27,220 nt of DNA. Origin: a virus. The position numbers were made by a program, and so were the translations under genes. The stretch is from IMG/VR virus record IMGVR_UViG_3300047382_000219, positions 1 to 27,220 of that record. One strand, written 5' to 3'. Positions 18,203 to 23,903 of the stretch are shown here, one piece after another. Position 1 is the stretch's first letter. Each line of letters begins with the position of its first letter. The notes under the pieces were generated by a model that worked only from the letters and a program-made list of their open reading frames with translations, searched no databases and was not told the origin of the DNA.

Positions 18203-18599
18203 TGATTTCATCCTTTGTTAGTGGTGATCCACCCACTATCTCTAAACATCTTAACATATTATCACTTGCTTTGTCAATAATTTTTTGAACATCTTTGGGT
18301 CTACTGGCTGCTAGAAAATCTAACTCATGTCTTGCTAATTTATTTTCTAATTTGCGAACACGACTGTCGGCTGCTTTGAATTTTGAGTTTGCTTTATCAA
18401 ATTCTATTCTAACACGTTTTAAATCTTCTTGTGTTTTATTCAAGGCTGCCTGAGTTGCCTTTTGTGCCATTTCAGATTTGGCAGCATTCTCTGCATATAT
18501 TCTTATCTGGTTTTGTGTGTACGTGTAGTACTGCCATAGCGCAAAGCCTGCTGCAGCAAGTACCGCAGCAATAATTAAATATTTTTTTATTGTGAACAT
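18135..18599 (-). CDS. Inner-membrane spanin (Rz-like i-spanin)
   Basis: 154 residues. One N-terminal transmembrane helix (about 7-24: YLIIAAVLAAAGFALW) is followed by a long charged coiled coil (about 30-105, AENAAKSEMAQKATQAALNK and onward), which is the periplasmic arm. The C-terminus has two cysteines. This is the i-spanin plan: N-in membrane anchor plus a periplasmic helical rod that binds the o-spanin, whose gene overlaps its 3' end. It starts 5 bases after the upstream gene's stop. No endolysin or holin is visible in the window. Confidence 0.87.
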   Translation of the reverse strand: MFTIKKYLIIAAVLAAAGFALWQYYTYTQNQIRIYAENAAKSEMAQKATQAALNKTQEDLKRVRIEFDKANSKFKAADSRVRKLENKLARHELDFLAASRPKDVQKIIDKASDNMLRCLEIVGGSPLTKDEINATKPSQINNECSDIANPNYKP

Positions 18600-18604
18600 C
18601 TAAA

Positions 18605-19018
18605 TCACTCTTTGTTGTTTTTAAGCCAATTATTAATATCATCGTTGGATACAGTTATCGATTTACCGTTAAAGAAATCAATTGTCCAATCGTTAATATC
18701 AATCAATCTACTAACATCTTCTAAAATTGCGAATACTTTATGCATTAGATTTTCATTTTTAATTTCAACAAAAACTAGATAGTATCCATTGTCGTCTGCA
18801 ACTGGCGAAACTTCGGTGTCCAGAATATCAACTATACTTCTTTCTAAAAAACGTGCTAAATCGTCTGCTGGTCTTTCATCTTTTGTATAAAATGAAACAA
18901 CAGTAACCTCATTTACAGATGCCACTTTAGGTTCAAAATCTGCAACAGAAATTGTTGGTTTAACCAATGACTGTAATTCATTATATTTTACACCCTCATT
19001 TAATTGTTTAAATTTCAT
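18605..19018 (-). CDS. Conserved-looking hypothetical protein, 137 aa
   Basis: 137 residues starting MKFKQLNEGVKYNEL, with a mixed alpha/beta composition. Core motifs are KPTISVADFEPK, VTVVSFYTKDERPADDLARF and ILDTEVSPVADDNGYYLVFVE. The pattern recalls a protein of unknown function common in T4-like marine phages (family memory only). It has no signal or membrane segment. Its ATG overlaps the stop of the upstream 172-residue gene by 4 bases (ATGA), so translation is coupled. The product may be structural or regulatory; this is not resolved. Confidence 0.78.
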   Translation of the reverse strand: MKFKQLNEGVKYNELQSLVKPTISVADFEPKVASVNEVTVVSFYTKDERPADDLARFLERSIVDILDTEVSPVADDNGYYLVFVEIKNENLMHKVFAILEDVSRLIDINDWTIDFFNGKSITVSNDDINNWLKNNKE

Positions 19019-19533
19019 GAGTCGATCTCCTGACTATTAATATTTGTATCATCATCTAGTCCTGAAGCATATGCATCTTGAAGGTCTGACATATCAACCT
19101 CACCGTTATCAGTTTTTACTTTTTCATCACTAAAATCATCAATATATTTTCGTGGCATAAAAATATCTATCAACCATACTACTTCATTTTTTAGTTTAGG
19201 ATTGCCATCACTATCTATATCATCTGGTGATTCTGGTATAACCGGTGTTTTTAATATACCTTTTTCAAATTTGATTTCACAATCTATTTTTTCTAGTCGT
19301 AAGCCGCCCTTAGGATCAGGCATACCTTTATATGGATACATTAATTTCACATGAAGCCAATAGCGTGACAAATCTGGACCTTCGATAATCTCACCTAGAT
19401 CCCAATTTTTATATGCATACATGCCAGTATCTTCTAGAATTTTTTCAAATTCCATTAATATATCTAATAAGGTTTTATTCTTATTGATATCACGTAGATT
19501 ATCAAGTATATCATCTTTCATTATGTCAGACAT
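19015..19533 (-). CDS. Conserved-looking hypothetical protein, 172 aa
   Basis: First gene of the leftward block that includes the spanins, DnaJ and ClpA. GGAG lies 8 bases before the ATG. The core YAYKNWDLGEIIEGPDLSRY followed by WLHVKLMYPYKGMPDPKGGLR is well-ordered beta-type sequence; the ends are acidic. Similar NW.LGE..EGP and MPDPKGA patterns occur in uncharacterised T4-like phage proteins, to my knowledge. No catalytic motif is recognised. A promoter-like TTGACA-N17-TAAATA lies just upstream. Confidence 0.78.
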   Translation of the reverse strand: MSDIMKDDILDNLRDINKNKTLLDILMEFEKILEDTGMYAYKNWDLGEIIEGPDLSRYWLHVKLMYPYKGMPDPKGGLRLEKIDCEIKFEKGILKTPVIPESPDDIDSDGNPKLKNEVVWLIDIFMPRKYIDDFSDEKVKTDNGEVDMSDLQDAYASGLDDDTNINSQEIDS

Positions 19534-19557
19534 TAGTTAAACTCCATTTGTTAATAG

Positions 19558-19586
19558 TATTTATCACATAAAAACTTTTTTGTCAA
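19558..19586 (-). promoter_or_regulatory. Promoter for leftward lysis/chaperone block
   Basis: On the minus strand TTGACA (19586-19581), a 17-base spacer and TAAATA (19563-19558). The same place also reads GATAAATA (19565-19558), a T4-type late box. So it may be a mixed early/late promoter for the gene starting at 19533, 25 bases on. Confidence 0.5.
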
Positions 19587-19607
19587 TATGTAATAATATC
19601 ATACAAT
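19580..19607 (+). promoter_or_regulatory. Possible phoH promoter (TTGTCA-16-TACAAT)
   Basis: Plus-strand TTGTCA (19580-19585), a 16-base spacer and TACAAT (19602-19607). Its -35 overlaps the -35 of the leftward promoter on the opposite strand. It would give an ~80-base leader before phoH. Confidence 0.4.
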
Positions 19608-19694
19608 TAGATAATTTAATTGATAAGTATTATTATGAGAGCAATAAAATTATCTCATACTTTGAAATAACCTTTCACAAGGAGGAATCCAAAT

Positions 19695-20450
19695 ATGGCA
19701 CGAAAGAAGCGTGTTGAAAGTAAACCAACTAAAACTAACCGTGAAACTTATCATCCAGATGGCCAGCGTAGCGGTATCATACCATTAAGAAAAAAATCAA
19801 TCCCCACAATTTTACCACGTAATATAGCACAAGAAGATTATCTATATCAACTGGCAGATCCAAAAAATAATATATGTTTTGCGATTGGACCAGCAGGTAC
19901 AGGTAAAACTTTATTGTGTACACTTATGGGCGTAAAAGCGTTTATGGAAAGAGAGGTAAAAAAGATTATTATTACTCGTCCTGCTGTATCAGTAGACGAA
20001 CAACATGGTTTTTTGCCAGGTGATCTAAATGAAAAAATGGCACCATGGACAAGACCAATTTTTGATATATTCGAAAAGCATTTTTCGGTGGCTGAAATTG
20101 AATCAATGTTAGCAGAGAACATTATAGAAATCGCACCACTTGCATATATGCGTGGCCGAACGTTTGAGAACGCTTGGATCATTGCAGATGAAATGCAGAA
20201 CGCTACAAAGTCACAAATGAAAATGCTATTGACCCGCATAGGCAACAACACTAAGATGATTGTTACGGGTGACTTAAAACAACATGACCGAGGTTTTTCA
20301 GAGAACGGTCTTTCAGATTTTATGGAACTTACTAGACGTTATGAACTTGCAAATATGAATCATATTGCTATCTCACGTTTTGATATGATGGATGTAGAAC
20401 GACATCCAGCAGTTGTGGAAGTTCTTAAAATTTACGGAGAAGACGAATAA
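19695..20450 (+). CDS. phoH: PhoH-like P-loop ATPase
   Basis: 251 residues, the usual size of phage PhoH. A basic N-terminus (ARKKRVESK) precedes the core. Walker A GPAGTGKT is at 65-72, the conserved ITRPAVSVDEQHGFLPGD block at about 93-110, MRGRTFENAW at 152-161, Walker B ADEMQNA at 164-170, and the TGDLKQHD motif at 191-198. A perfect AAGGAGG lies 9 bases before the ATG. PhoH is widespread in marine phages; its proposed roles involve RNA or nucleotide metabolism under phosphate stress, not settled. It is the only convincing plus-strand gene here and is closed by a strong hairpin. Confidence 0.95.
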   Translation: MARKKRVESKPTKTNRETYHPDGQRSGIIPLRKKSIPTILPRNIAQEDYLYQLADPKNNICFAIGPAGTGKTLLCTLMGVKAFMEREVKKIIITRPAVSVDEQHGFLPGDLNEKMAPWTRPIFDIFEKHFSVAEIESMLAENIIEIAPLAYMRGRTFENAWIIADEMQNATKSQMKMLLTRIGNNTKMIVTGDLKQHDRGFSENGLSDFMELTRRYELANMNHIAISRFDMMDVERHPAVVEVLKIYGEDE

Positions 20451-20452
20451 AA

Positions 20453-20477
20453 AAAGGGGAGCGCAATGCTCCCCTTT
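20453..20477. terminator. Bidirectional intrinsic terminator
   Basis: AAAGGGGAGC-GCAAT-GCTCCCCTTT forms a 10-bp GC-rich stem with a 5-base loop between the converging phoH and HAD genes. On the minus strand it is followed by a run of seven T, a strong terminator for the HAD gene. On the plus strand the T-tract is only three, so it is weaker for phoH. Confidence 0.88.
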
Positions 20478-20508
20478 ACATTTGGATTAGTTAGAAAGAG
20501 AGGAACAT

Positions 20509-21102
20509 CTAACCCAGAACAGTGTGCACAATTGCATTCCAATCTTCGCACCGAATGATTTCTTTGTTATCACAATCTTCATTGTGTGGGTGTGAAATCA
20601 ACACGCTTTTCAAACCAAACTGTAAACCACATTCAGCATTTTCAGTTTTATCTTCTAACCAATATTCAGCAGTTGGATACTTTGCTGTAAATTCAGCAAG
20701 AGCATCATCTTTGTCTGCGCCTGTATCAAGGCAAATAACTTCTTTACATACATCCATACCAAATACATTCTTTAAGTTAGAGATACGGAGTAGCCGTGCT
20801 TTTTCATCAAGTGAAAGAGAAGTGATAACAACAAACTGGTAGCCTGCTTCAACTAGCCGAGCAACCCCACTCCGAGCATCACGAAATGCTGGAAGAAATC
20901 CCATCCACGCACTTTCATTGAATTCTTTTACTAAACGCTTTCCGTCAGCCTTTGCAATACCATATGTAATGCTCATGTCATATACGTTTTCTACTTTTTT
21001 AGAATAACCTTTTTGAACCATCCACTCTGAGAACATACCCTCCCAATTAAGCATAACACCATCACAGTCAGTAAAGATAATTTTTTCGTTTGACATATTC
21101 AT
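20509..21102 (-). CDS. HAD-superfamily phosphatase, deoxyribonucleotidase-like
   Basis: 197 residues (191 if the second ATG at 21096 is used; neither has a strong RBS). HAD motif I FTDCDGVML has the nucleophile D12 and acid D14. Motif II is VITSLS (S95), motif III probably K131 in ADKDDAL, and motif IV WLEDK (E150, D151). Between motifs I and II a helical cap of about 70 residues with Trp and Met fits a C1-cap 5'(3')-nucleotidase-like enzyme. The likely role is nucleotide or small-phosphate hydrolysis in the infected cell; the substrate is unknown. It has its own sigma70-type promoter just upstream and a terminator just downstream, so it is probably a single-gene unit. Confidence 0.88.
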   Translation of the reverse strand: MNMSNEKIIFTDCDGVMLNWEGMFSEWMVQKGYSKKVENVYDMSITYGIAKADGKRLVKEFNESAWMGFLPAFRDARSGVARLVEAGYQFVVITSLSLDEKARLLRISNLKNVFGMDVCKEVICLDTGADKDDALAEFTAKYPTAEYWLEDKTENAECGLQFGLKSVLISHPHNEDCDNKEIIRCEDWNAIVHTVLG

Positions 21103-21124
21103 ACTTTCTTCTTATTACTCTTAC

Positions 21125-21153
21125 TTTATATAGTGATTCGTTCAGAATGTCAA
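21125..21153 (-). promoter_or_regulatory. Sigma70-type promoter for the HAD gene
   Basis: Minus strand TTGACA (21153-21148), exactly 17 bases, TATAAA (21130-21125), ending ~22 bases before the HAD start. The spacer GAACGAATCACT is shared with the promoter at 24588-24616. Confidence 0.85.
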
Positions 21154-21156
21154 GTA

Positions 21157-21342
21157 CTAATTTTGTTTTTTGTGCCTACGAACACGTTCACGCCATACAA
21201 CATAACTACGTTTTTTAAGATTATATTTCATTATTTTCATAACTTCATCTTCAGTTAAATCATACTGAGATTTAATATCAGCCCAAGTTGTTTTATCACA
21301 CCAGGCACTCGCAATAAGTTCAGATAAATTATATTCAGTCAT
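21157..21342 (-). CDS. DUF2805/TIGR03643-like small protein
   Basis: 61 residues: MTEYNLSELIASAWCDKTTW, then IKSQYDLTEDEVMKIMKYNLKK and a basic end (VVWRERVRRHKK). The order W-DKT..-I...-GL/DLTE-EV-K-MK--LK--S-..WR-RV matches the DUF2805 family as I know it, a small helical, possibly DNA-binding protein found in bacteria. Its ATG overlaps the stop of a possible upstream small ORF by 4 bases. Its stop is followed at once by the HAD promoter. The role is unknown; a helix-turn-helix-like regulator is plausible. Confidence 0.8.
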   Translation of the reverse strand: MTEYNLSELIASAWCDKTTWADIKSQYDLTEDEVMKIMKYNLKKRSYVVWRERVRRHKKQN

Positions 21343-21497
21343 ATGATTACCGTAAATTTGTACGGACGCATCTTTATACCATCAGCCCACCAACTAGTAA
21401 CTTGTTGTAGTTCGGTCATCAACACTAACACACTCCGCTGTGCGACAATACTCTGCATCGACATTTTTTTGTATGAGAACAACCTCACTTCATTCAT
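21339..21497 (-). CDS. Doubtful small ORF, 52 aa
   Basis: The ORF from ATG 21497 (MNEVRLFSYKKMSMQ) ends WWADGIKMRPYKFTVII, and its stop overlaps the next ATG (ATGA), which favours a real gene. Against it, there is no good RBS at 21497; later in-frame starts (GTG/ATG near 21410-21420) follow a GGAG and would give only ~26-28 residues. It lies after tRNA-Ser, in a 200-base stretch otherwise without a gene. Confidence 0.35.
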   Translation of the reverse strand: MNEVRLFSYKKMSMQSIVAQRSVLVLMTELQQVTSWWADGIKMRPYKFTVII

Positions 21498-21546
21498 ATG
21501 GGATCTTGTAACCCATACTAGCAAGTAGTAACTCTTGCGTGGCTCT

Positions 21547-21634
21547 TGGCAGACAGGGTGGGATTCGAACCCACGGAACCTCTCGGTTCGCCGGATTAGT
21601 AATCCGGTGCTTTCGGCCACTCAGCCACCTGTCC
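21547..21634 (-). tRNA. tRNA-Ser, anticodon ACT
   Basis: 88 nt with encoded CCA (21549-21547) and discriminator G73, as for serine. The long variable arm (CGAACCGAGAGGTTC) marks class II. The anticodon stem CCGGA/TCCGG encloses the loop TTACTAA, giving ACT (reads AGU). Bacterial tRNA-Ser for AGY normally has GCT, so A34 is unusual. Position 1-72 is G-U. Confidence 0.88.
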
Positions 21635-21641
21635 ACATTCT

Positions 21642-21718
21642 TGGTCGGAGTATAAGGATTCGAACCTTAGACCTCTGCGTCCCAAACGCAGCGCACTACC
21701 AGACTGTGCTATACTCCG
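21642..21718 (-). tRNA. tRNA-Pro, anticodon TGG
   Basis: 77 nt with CCA. Acceptor CGGAGTA/TACTCCG, including the C1-G72 pair typical of bacterial tRNA-Pro, and A73. The anticodon stem CTGCG/CGCAG holds the loop TTTGGGA (TGG). Confidence 0.93.
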
Positions 21719-21724
21719 TATTAA

Positions 21725-21799
21725 TGGTATCCCGTAGGGGAATTGAACCCCTCTTTCCAGGTTGAAAACCTAGCGTCCTAACCGATAGACGAACGGGAC
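21725..21799 (-). tRNA. tRNA-Glu, anticodon TTC
   Basis: 75 nt with CCA. Acceptor GTCCCGT/ACGGGAT has G1-U72 at the end, and A73. The anticodon stem CTAGG/CCTGG holds the loop TTTTCAA (TTC). It lies 6 bases from tRNA-Pro. Confidence 0.92.
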
Positions 21800-21890
21800 A
21801 AATAATGTCAAGCAGTTTATGGTCGTGCTTAGGACATTCTGGGCACCATTTGTTCAATTATTTTAAAAGAGGAACAAAACCCTTTAACTA

Positions 21891-21967
21891 TGGCGCGGTT
21901 GACGGGACTCGAACCCGCGACCCTCGGCGTGACAGGCCGATACTCTAACCAACTGAGCTACAACCGC
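21891..21967 (-). tRNA. tRNA-Asp, anticodon GTC
   Basis: 77 nt with CCA. Acceptor GCGGTTG/CAACCGC, G73, anticodon stem TCGGC/GCCGA with loop CTGTCAC (GTC). All arms pair normally. The ~90 bases between it and tRNA-Glu hold no clear gene. It begins 6 bases after the stop of the 80-residue gene, so the two share a transcript. Confidence 0.94.
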
Positions 21968-21973
21968 TTGTTA

Positions 21974-22216
21974 TTATTCTCCAATATCAAATGACAATTG
22001 ACGTTCTGCATCTGCCTCTTCTTTGCGTTCTGAAATAATCATATCGACAATTTCATTAAATGATTCATAAAATTGTTCATCGTCTTTCCAGAATGAGCGA
22101 CACGCAGCATATGCATCAGCATCTACGAAATTCCAGTTGATTGAATAATCTTCATTGAGGTTTTCTGATTTCTCAACTGCATCACGGATTTCGATTTCAA
22201 GCATTGAATGGATCAT
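21974..22216 (-). CDS. Small acidic hypothetical protein, 80 aa
   Basis: 80 residues, MIHSMLEIEIRDAVEKSENL, acidic and mostly helical. It has a central WNFVDADAYAACRSFW and an end ERQLSFDIGE. I do not recognise a family. It is transcribed from the sigma70-type promoter at 22248-22276 and runs into tRNA-Asp. A GAGAG-type RBS lies about 8 bases before the first ATG; the ATG four codons later is also possible. Probably an early phage protein. Confidence 0.68.
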   Translation of the reverse strand: MIHSMLEIEIRDAVEKSENLNEDYSINWNFVDADAYAACRSFWKDDEQFYESFNEIVDMIISERKEEADAERQLSFDIGE

Positions 22217-22247
22217 TGTGATTCTCTCTTATCGTTTCTATACATAT

Positions 22248-22276
22248 TTTATAGCATGGTAGAAATAGATTGTCAA
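22248..22276 (-). promoter_or_regulatory. Sigma70-type promoter with extended -10
   Basis: Minus strand TTGACA (22276-22271), 17 bases, TGC-TATAAA (-10 at 22253-22248). The TG two bases before the -10 makes an extended -10. It drives the 80-residue gene and the tRNAs downstream, and shares TTGACAATCTA and ATGCTATAA with the promoter at 24236-24264. Confidence 0.87.
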
Positions 22277-22289
22277 GAGTTATTTTAAA

Positions 22290-22421
22290 TTATTTGTCTA
22301 TTCCTAAACATGGAATAAGAATTGACTGCTTACAATTATCTGGATATGCAATTGCTGAAACAATGATCGGCATACCCAGCATAAAGAAAGAAATAATAAT
22401 AAAAGATAGTAATAGTTTCAT
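22290..22421 (-). CDS. Small predicted secreted/periplasmic peptide, 43 aa
   Basis: The ATG at 22421 follows AGGA at 9 bases and begins 17 bases after the CCA of tRNA-Tyr. The product starts MKLLLSFIIISFFMLGMPII, a Lys2 plus hydrophobic core typical of a Sec signal. A cleavage site is likely after VSAIA (residue 25), leaving an 18-residue mature peptide, YPDNCKQSILIPCLGIDK, with two cysteines that could form a disulphide. No lipobox is present. It could instead be a single-span membrane peptide. The function is unknown; superinfection exclusion or lysis timing are possible for such phage peptides, but this is speculation. Confidence 0.66.
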   Translation of the reverse strand: MKLLLSFIIISFFMLGMPIIVSAIAYPDNCKQSILIPCLGIDK

Positions 22422-22438
22422 AAGTTATAATCCTAATT

Positions 22439-22522
22439 TGGTGGGCGACCCTGGAATCGAACCAGGCATGAGTCACCTCGGCGGAGTTACAGTCCGCTGC
22501 CGCACCTTGCAGCCCGCCGCCC
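22439..22522 (-). tRNA. tRNA-Tyr, anticodon GTA
   Basis: 84 nt with CCA. Acceptor GGGCGGC/GTCGCCC, A73, and a class II variable arm as in bacterial tRNA-Tyr. The anticodon stem GCGGA/TCCGC holds CTGTAAC (GTA). It lies between the 67-residue gene and the secreted-peptide gene. Confidence 0.92.
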
Positions 22523-22533
22523 AAGATTTTATG

Positions 22534-22737
22534 TTAGTCTAAAAATTCAATCATTTTCAGAATACGTGTACGATTCTCTTCATCGCTGACAATGTTCTCC
22601 ATCATTTCTTCAATGGTAGCGTCCTCGGCATCAATATCGTTTAACCATCCATCAATATTTAATGGATCGTCTTCCAAATTTTCACGTTCATACACTTCGT
22701 CTGCTAATAGTCTTTCTAATGCTTCAAAATCTGTCAT
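22534..22737 (-). CDS. Very acidic small hypothetical protein, 67 aa
   Basis: 67 residues, MTDFEALERLLADEVYEREN, with about 20 Glu/Asp and few Lys/Arg. It is predicted helical and ends RILKMIEFLD. No family is recognised. Strongly acidic small phage proteins can mimic nucleic acid, but nothing here proves that. The RBS is weak. It starts 37 bases after the odd class II tRNA and stops 11 bases before tRNA-Tyr. Confidence 0.62.
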   Translation of the reverse strand: MTDFEALERLLADEVYERENLEDDPLNIDGWLNDIDAEDATIEEMMENIVSDEENRTRILKMIEFLD

Positions 22738-22774
22738 TTTAATTCATTGCCTATTTTTGTTTCATTTTAATATT

Positions 22775-22865
22775 TGGTAGAAGTGGGTGGATTCGAACCA
22801 CCTCAAAGGCGCTAATCTGGCGCAAAGAGCATATAAGACTCCTCTGACTACCAAGTCTCACTTCC
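22775..22865 (-). tRNA. Class II tRNA-like gene, anticodon TAT (isotype uncertain)
   Basis: 91 nt with CCA and A73. Acceptor GGAAGTG/CACTTCT (G1-U72) and T arm GGTGG-TTCGAAT-CCACC are sound. A long variable region with a GCGC/GCGC stem marks class II. From GGTAG onward the spacing equals that of tRNA-Leu(TAA) in this window, putting the loop CTTATAT in the anticodon position (TAT, reading AUA). The anticodon stem GGAGT/GCTCT has two G-U pairs. The 5' half of the D arm is about four bases shorter than in the Leu gene. It could be tRNA-Ile(TAT), a Leu tRNA with an altered anticodon, or a decaying gene. Confidence 0.65.
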
Positions 22866-22872
22866 AATTCGT

Positions 22873-22949
22873 TGGTGCTCCCGGTAGGACTCGAACCTAC
22901 GACCGACCCGTTATGAGCGGGTGGCTCTAACCAACTGAGCTACAGGAGC
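22873..22949 (-). tRNA. tRNA-Met (or Ile2), anticodon CAT
   Basis: 77 nt with CCA. Acceptor GCTCCTG/CGGGAGC, A73, anticodon stem ACCCG/CGGGT with loop CTCATAA (CAT). It is not an initiator: G1 pairs with C72. From sequence alone, elongator Met and lysidine-modified Ile2 cannot be separated. Confidence 0.9.
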
Positions 22950-22962
22950 GTTATTATTAATA

Positions 22963-23145
22963 CTATCGTTCCACTAATGGCGTTGATGAAATATAGTCAT
23001 GATAGTCGCCACTTTCATAATAGTCACGATATGCAGATTCTTTTACAATTATTCCGTTATCTTTCATACGATATGTAACAATTTCTCTACGAATGACACC
23101 TTCTACGTCTGATTCGAATGCATTTTTAAATGGTCCATCTGTCAT
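22963..23145 (-). CDS. Small hypothetical protein, 60 aa
   Basis: 60 residues with a strong AAGGAG 8 bases before the ATG. The start MTDGPFKNAFESDVEGVIRR precedes a Tyr/Asp/Ser-rich end (YRDYYESGDYHDYISSTPLV). No family is recognised, though the tail resembles other short T4-like phage proteins I have seen. It lies between tRNA-Leu and tRNA-Met, 13 bases from the latter. Presumably an early host-takeover protein. Confidence 0.68.
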   Translation of the reverse strand: MTDGPFKNAFESDVEGVIRREIVTYRMKDNGIIVKESAYRDYYESGDYHDYISSTPLVER

Positions 23146-23168
23146 ATTGTATTCTCCTTAATAATATT

Positions 23169-23255
23169 TGGTACTCGTACCCGGACTTGAACCGGGACGC
23201 CTATAAAGGCAACAGATTTTAAGTCTGGCGTGTCTACCGATTCCACCATACGAGC
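23169..23255 (-). tRNA. tRNA-Leu, anticodon TAA
   Basis: 87 nt with CCA. Acceptor GCTCGTA/TACGAGT (G1-U72), A73, long variable arm, D loop with CGGTAGACAC. The loop CTTAAAA gives TAA, reading UUA, a common codon in AT-rich genomes. The outermost anticodon-stem pair is mismatched (C-U). Confidence 0.9.
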
Positions 23256-23264
23256 ATATTTCAA

Positions 23265-23525
23265 TTAGATGATATAATCATCGTGTTCATTTTCCCATTG
23301 ACTGATAGCATTACGTAATCCCATTGCTAACCAATCGCCACCTGACATATCAAGCATTTCGCTCCATTGTTCAACAACTTCATCAATTTGTTCACGTTCC
23401 AATTCATCGGGCGAATCTACACCAAAGTGTTCCTGAATTAATCCAAATGCCCATTCAGTAACTTCACCTTCTAACCAATCAAGCATTTTGTGTGGTCGAT
23501 GAATTTCAAATTTATCTTCACTCAT
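23265..23525 (-). CDS. Hypothetical protein, 86 aa
   Basis: The start at 23525 was chosen because GGAGG lies 5 bases upstream and the ATG overlaps the preceding stop by 8 bases (ATGAGTGA); an in-frame ATG at 23543 lacks this. The protein begins MSEDKFEIHRPHKMLDWLEG. It is acidic and helical, with several Trp (EQWSEMLDMSGGDWLAMGL). No family is recognised. It is probably coupled to the small membrane-protein gene upstream. Confidence 0.72.
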   Translation of the reverse strand: MSEDKFEIHRPHKMLDWLEGEVTEWAFGLIQEHFGVDSPDELEREQIDEVVEQWSEMLDMSGGDWLAMGLRNAISQWENEHDDYII

Positions 23526-23883
23526 GTTCGCCTCCATTTCCACGTCCGGTATACTTACGACCAGACTGTAATAATTTGTTTAGTGATTCAGGATTTTTTT
23601 CTGCTTGTCGAAAAGTAACTGCAGTAATTGTAATCCCACTAATTAGAAAAATGTGAAACGCTGCACTAATACCAAAAGCAAACATACTACCTACCATTAC
23701 TGCGAAGATGCCACTCCAAATAAAGAATAGGCATTGAAATACCATATGTCCTACCATTGGATCTAAATTACGTAGTGGTGATTTTTCAACTGTCATTACA
23801 CTATCCCACATTTCTTTAGGTAGTGTAAAGAGAGTTGTTAGAGTATTTGCCCACCCAATAGTAGGCTTATTAGAGGGTTTCAT
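23518..23883 (-). CDS. Small membrane protein, 121 aa
   Basis: 121 residues. A soluble N-terminus (to about 47, Lys/Pro-rich, WANTLTTLFTLPKEMW) precedes two hydrophobic helices at about 48-70 (VFQCLFFIWSGIFAVMVGS) and 73-93 (AFHIFLISGITITAV). A polar basic tail RKYTGRGNGGEHE follows. There is no signal peptide. Both ends are likely cytoplasmic. No known holin or exclusion family is recognised, but two-span phage proteins often act at the host inner membrane. It lies just after tRNA-Arg in transcript order. Confidence 0.75.
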   Translation of the reverse strand: MKPSNKPTIGWANTLTTLFTLPKEMWDSVMTVEKSPLRNLDPMVGHMVFQCLFFIWSGIFAVMVGSMFAFGISAAFHIFLISGITITAVTFRQAEKNPESLNKLLQSGRKYTGRGNGGEHE

Positions 23884-23903
23884 TTTCTTCTCCTTATTTA
23901 ATT

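Noticed and set aside
21343-21528. Plus-strand 61-residue ORF
   Set aside because: No RBS or promoter, wrong strand for the region, and unlikely composition.
21800-21890. TTG-start ORF with CPECPKHDH on the minus strand, and a TTGACA at 21806-21811
   Set aside because: The ORF has no RBS and runs into tRNA-Glu, and the TTGACA has no -10 at a normal distance. A decayed small gene or zinc-ribbon remnant is possible but unsupported.
21535-22542. Plus-strand ORFs covering the tRNA genes (21535-21765, 22270-22542)
   Set aside because: They run through tRNA sequence on the opposite strand and encode protein-like translations of the T-loop (WDSNPRN, GIEPGM types), a known tRNA artefact.
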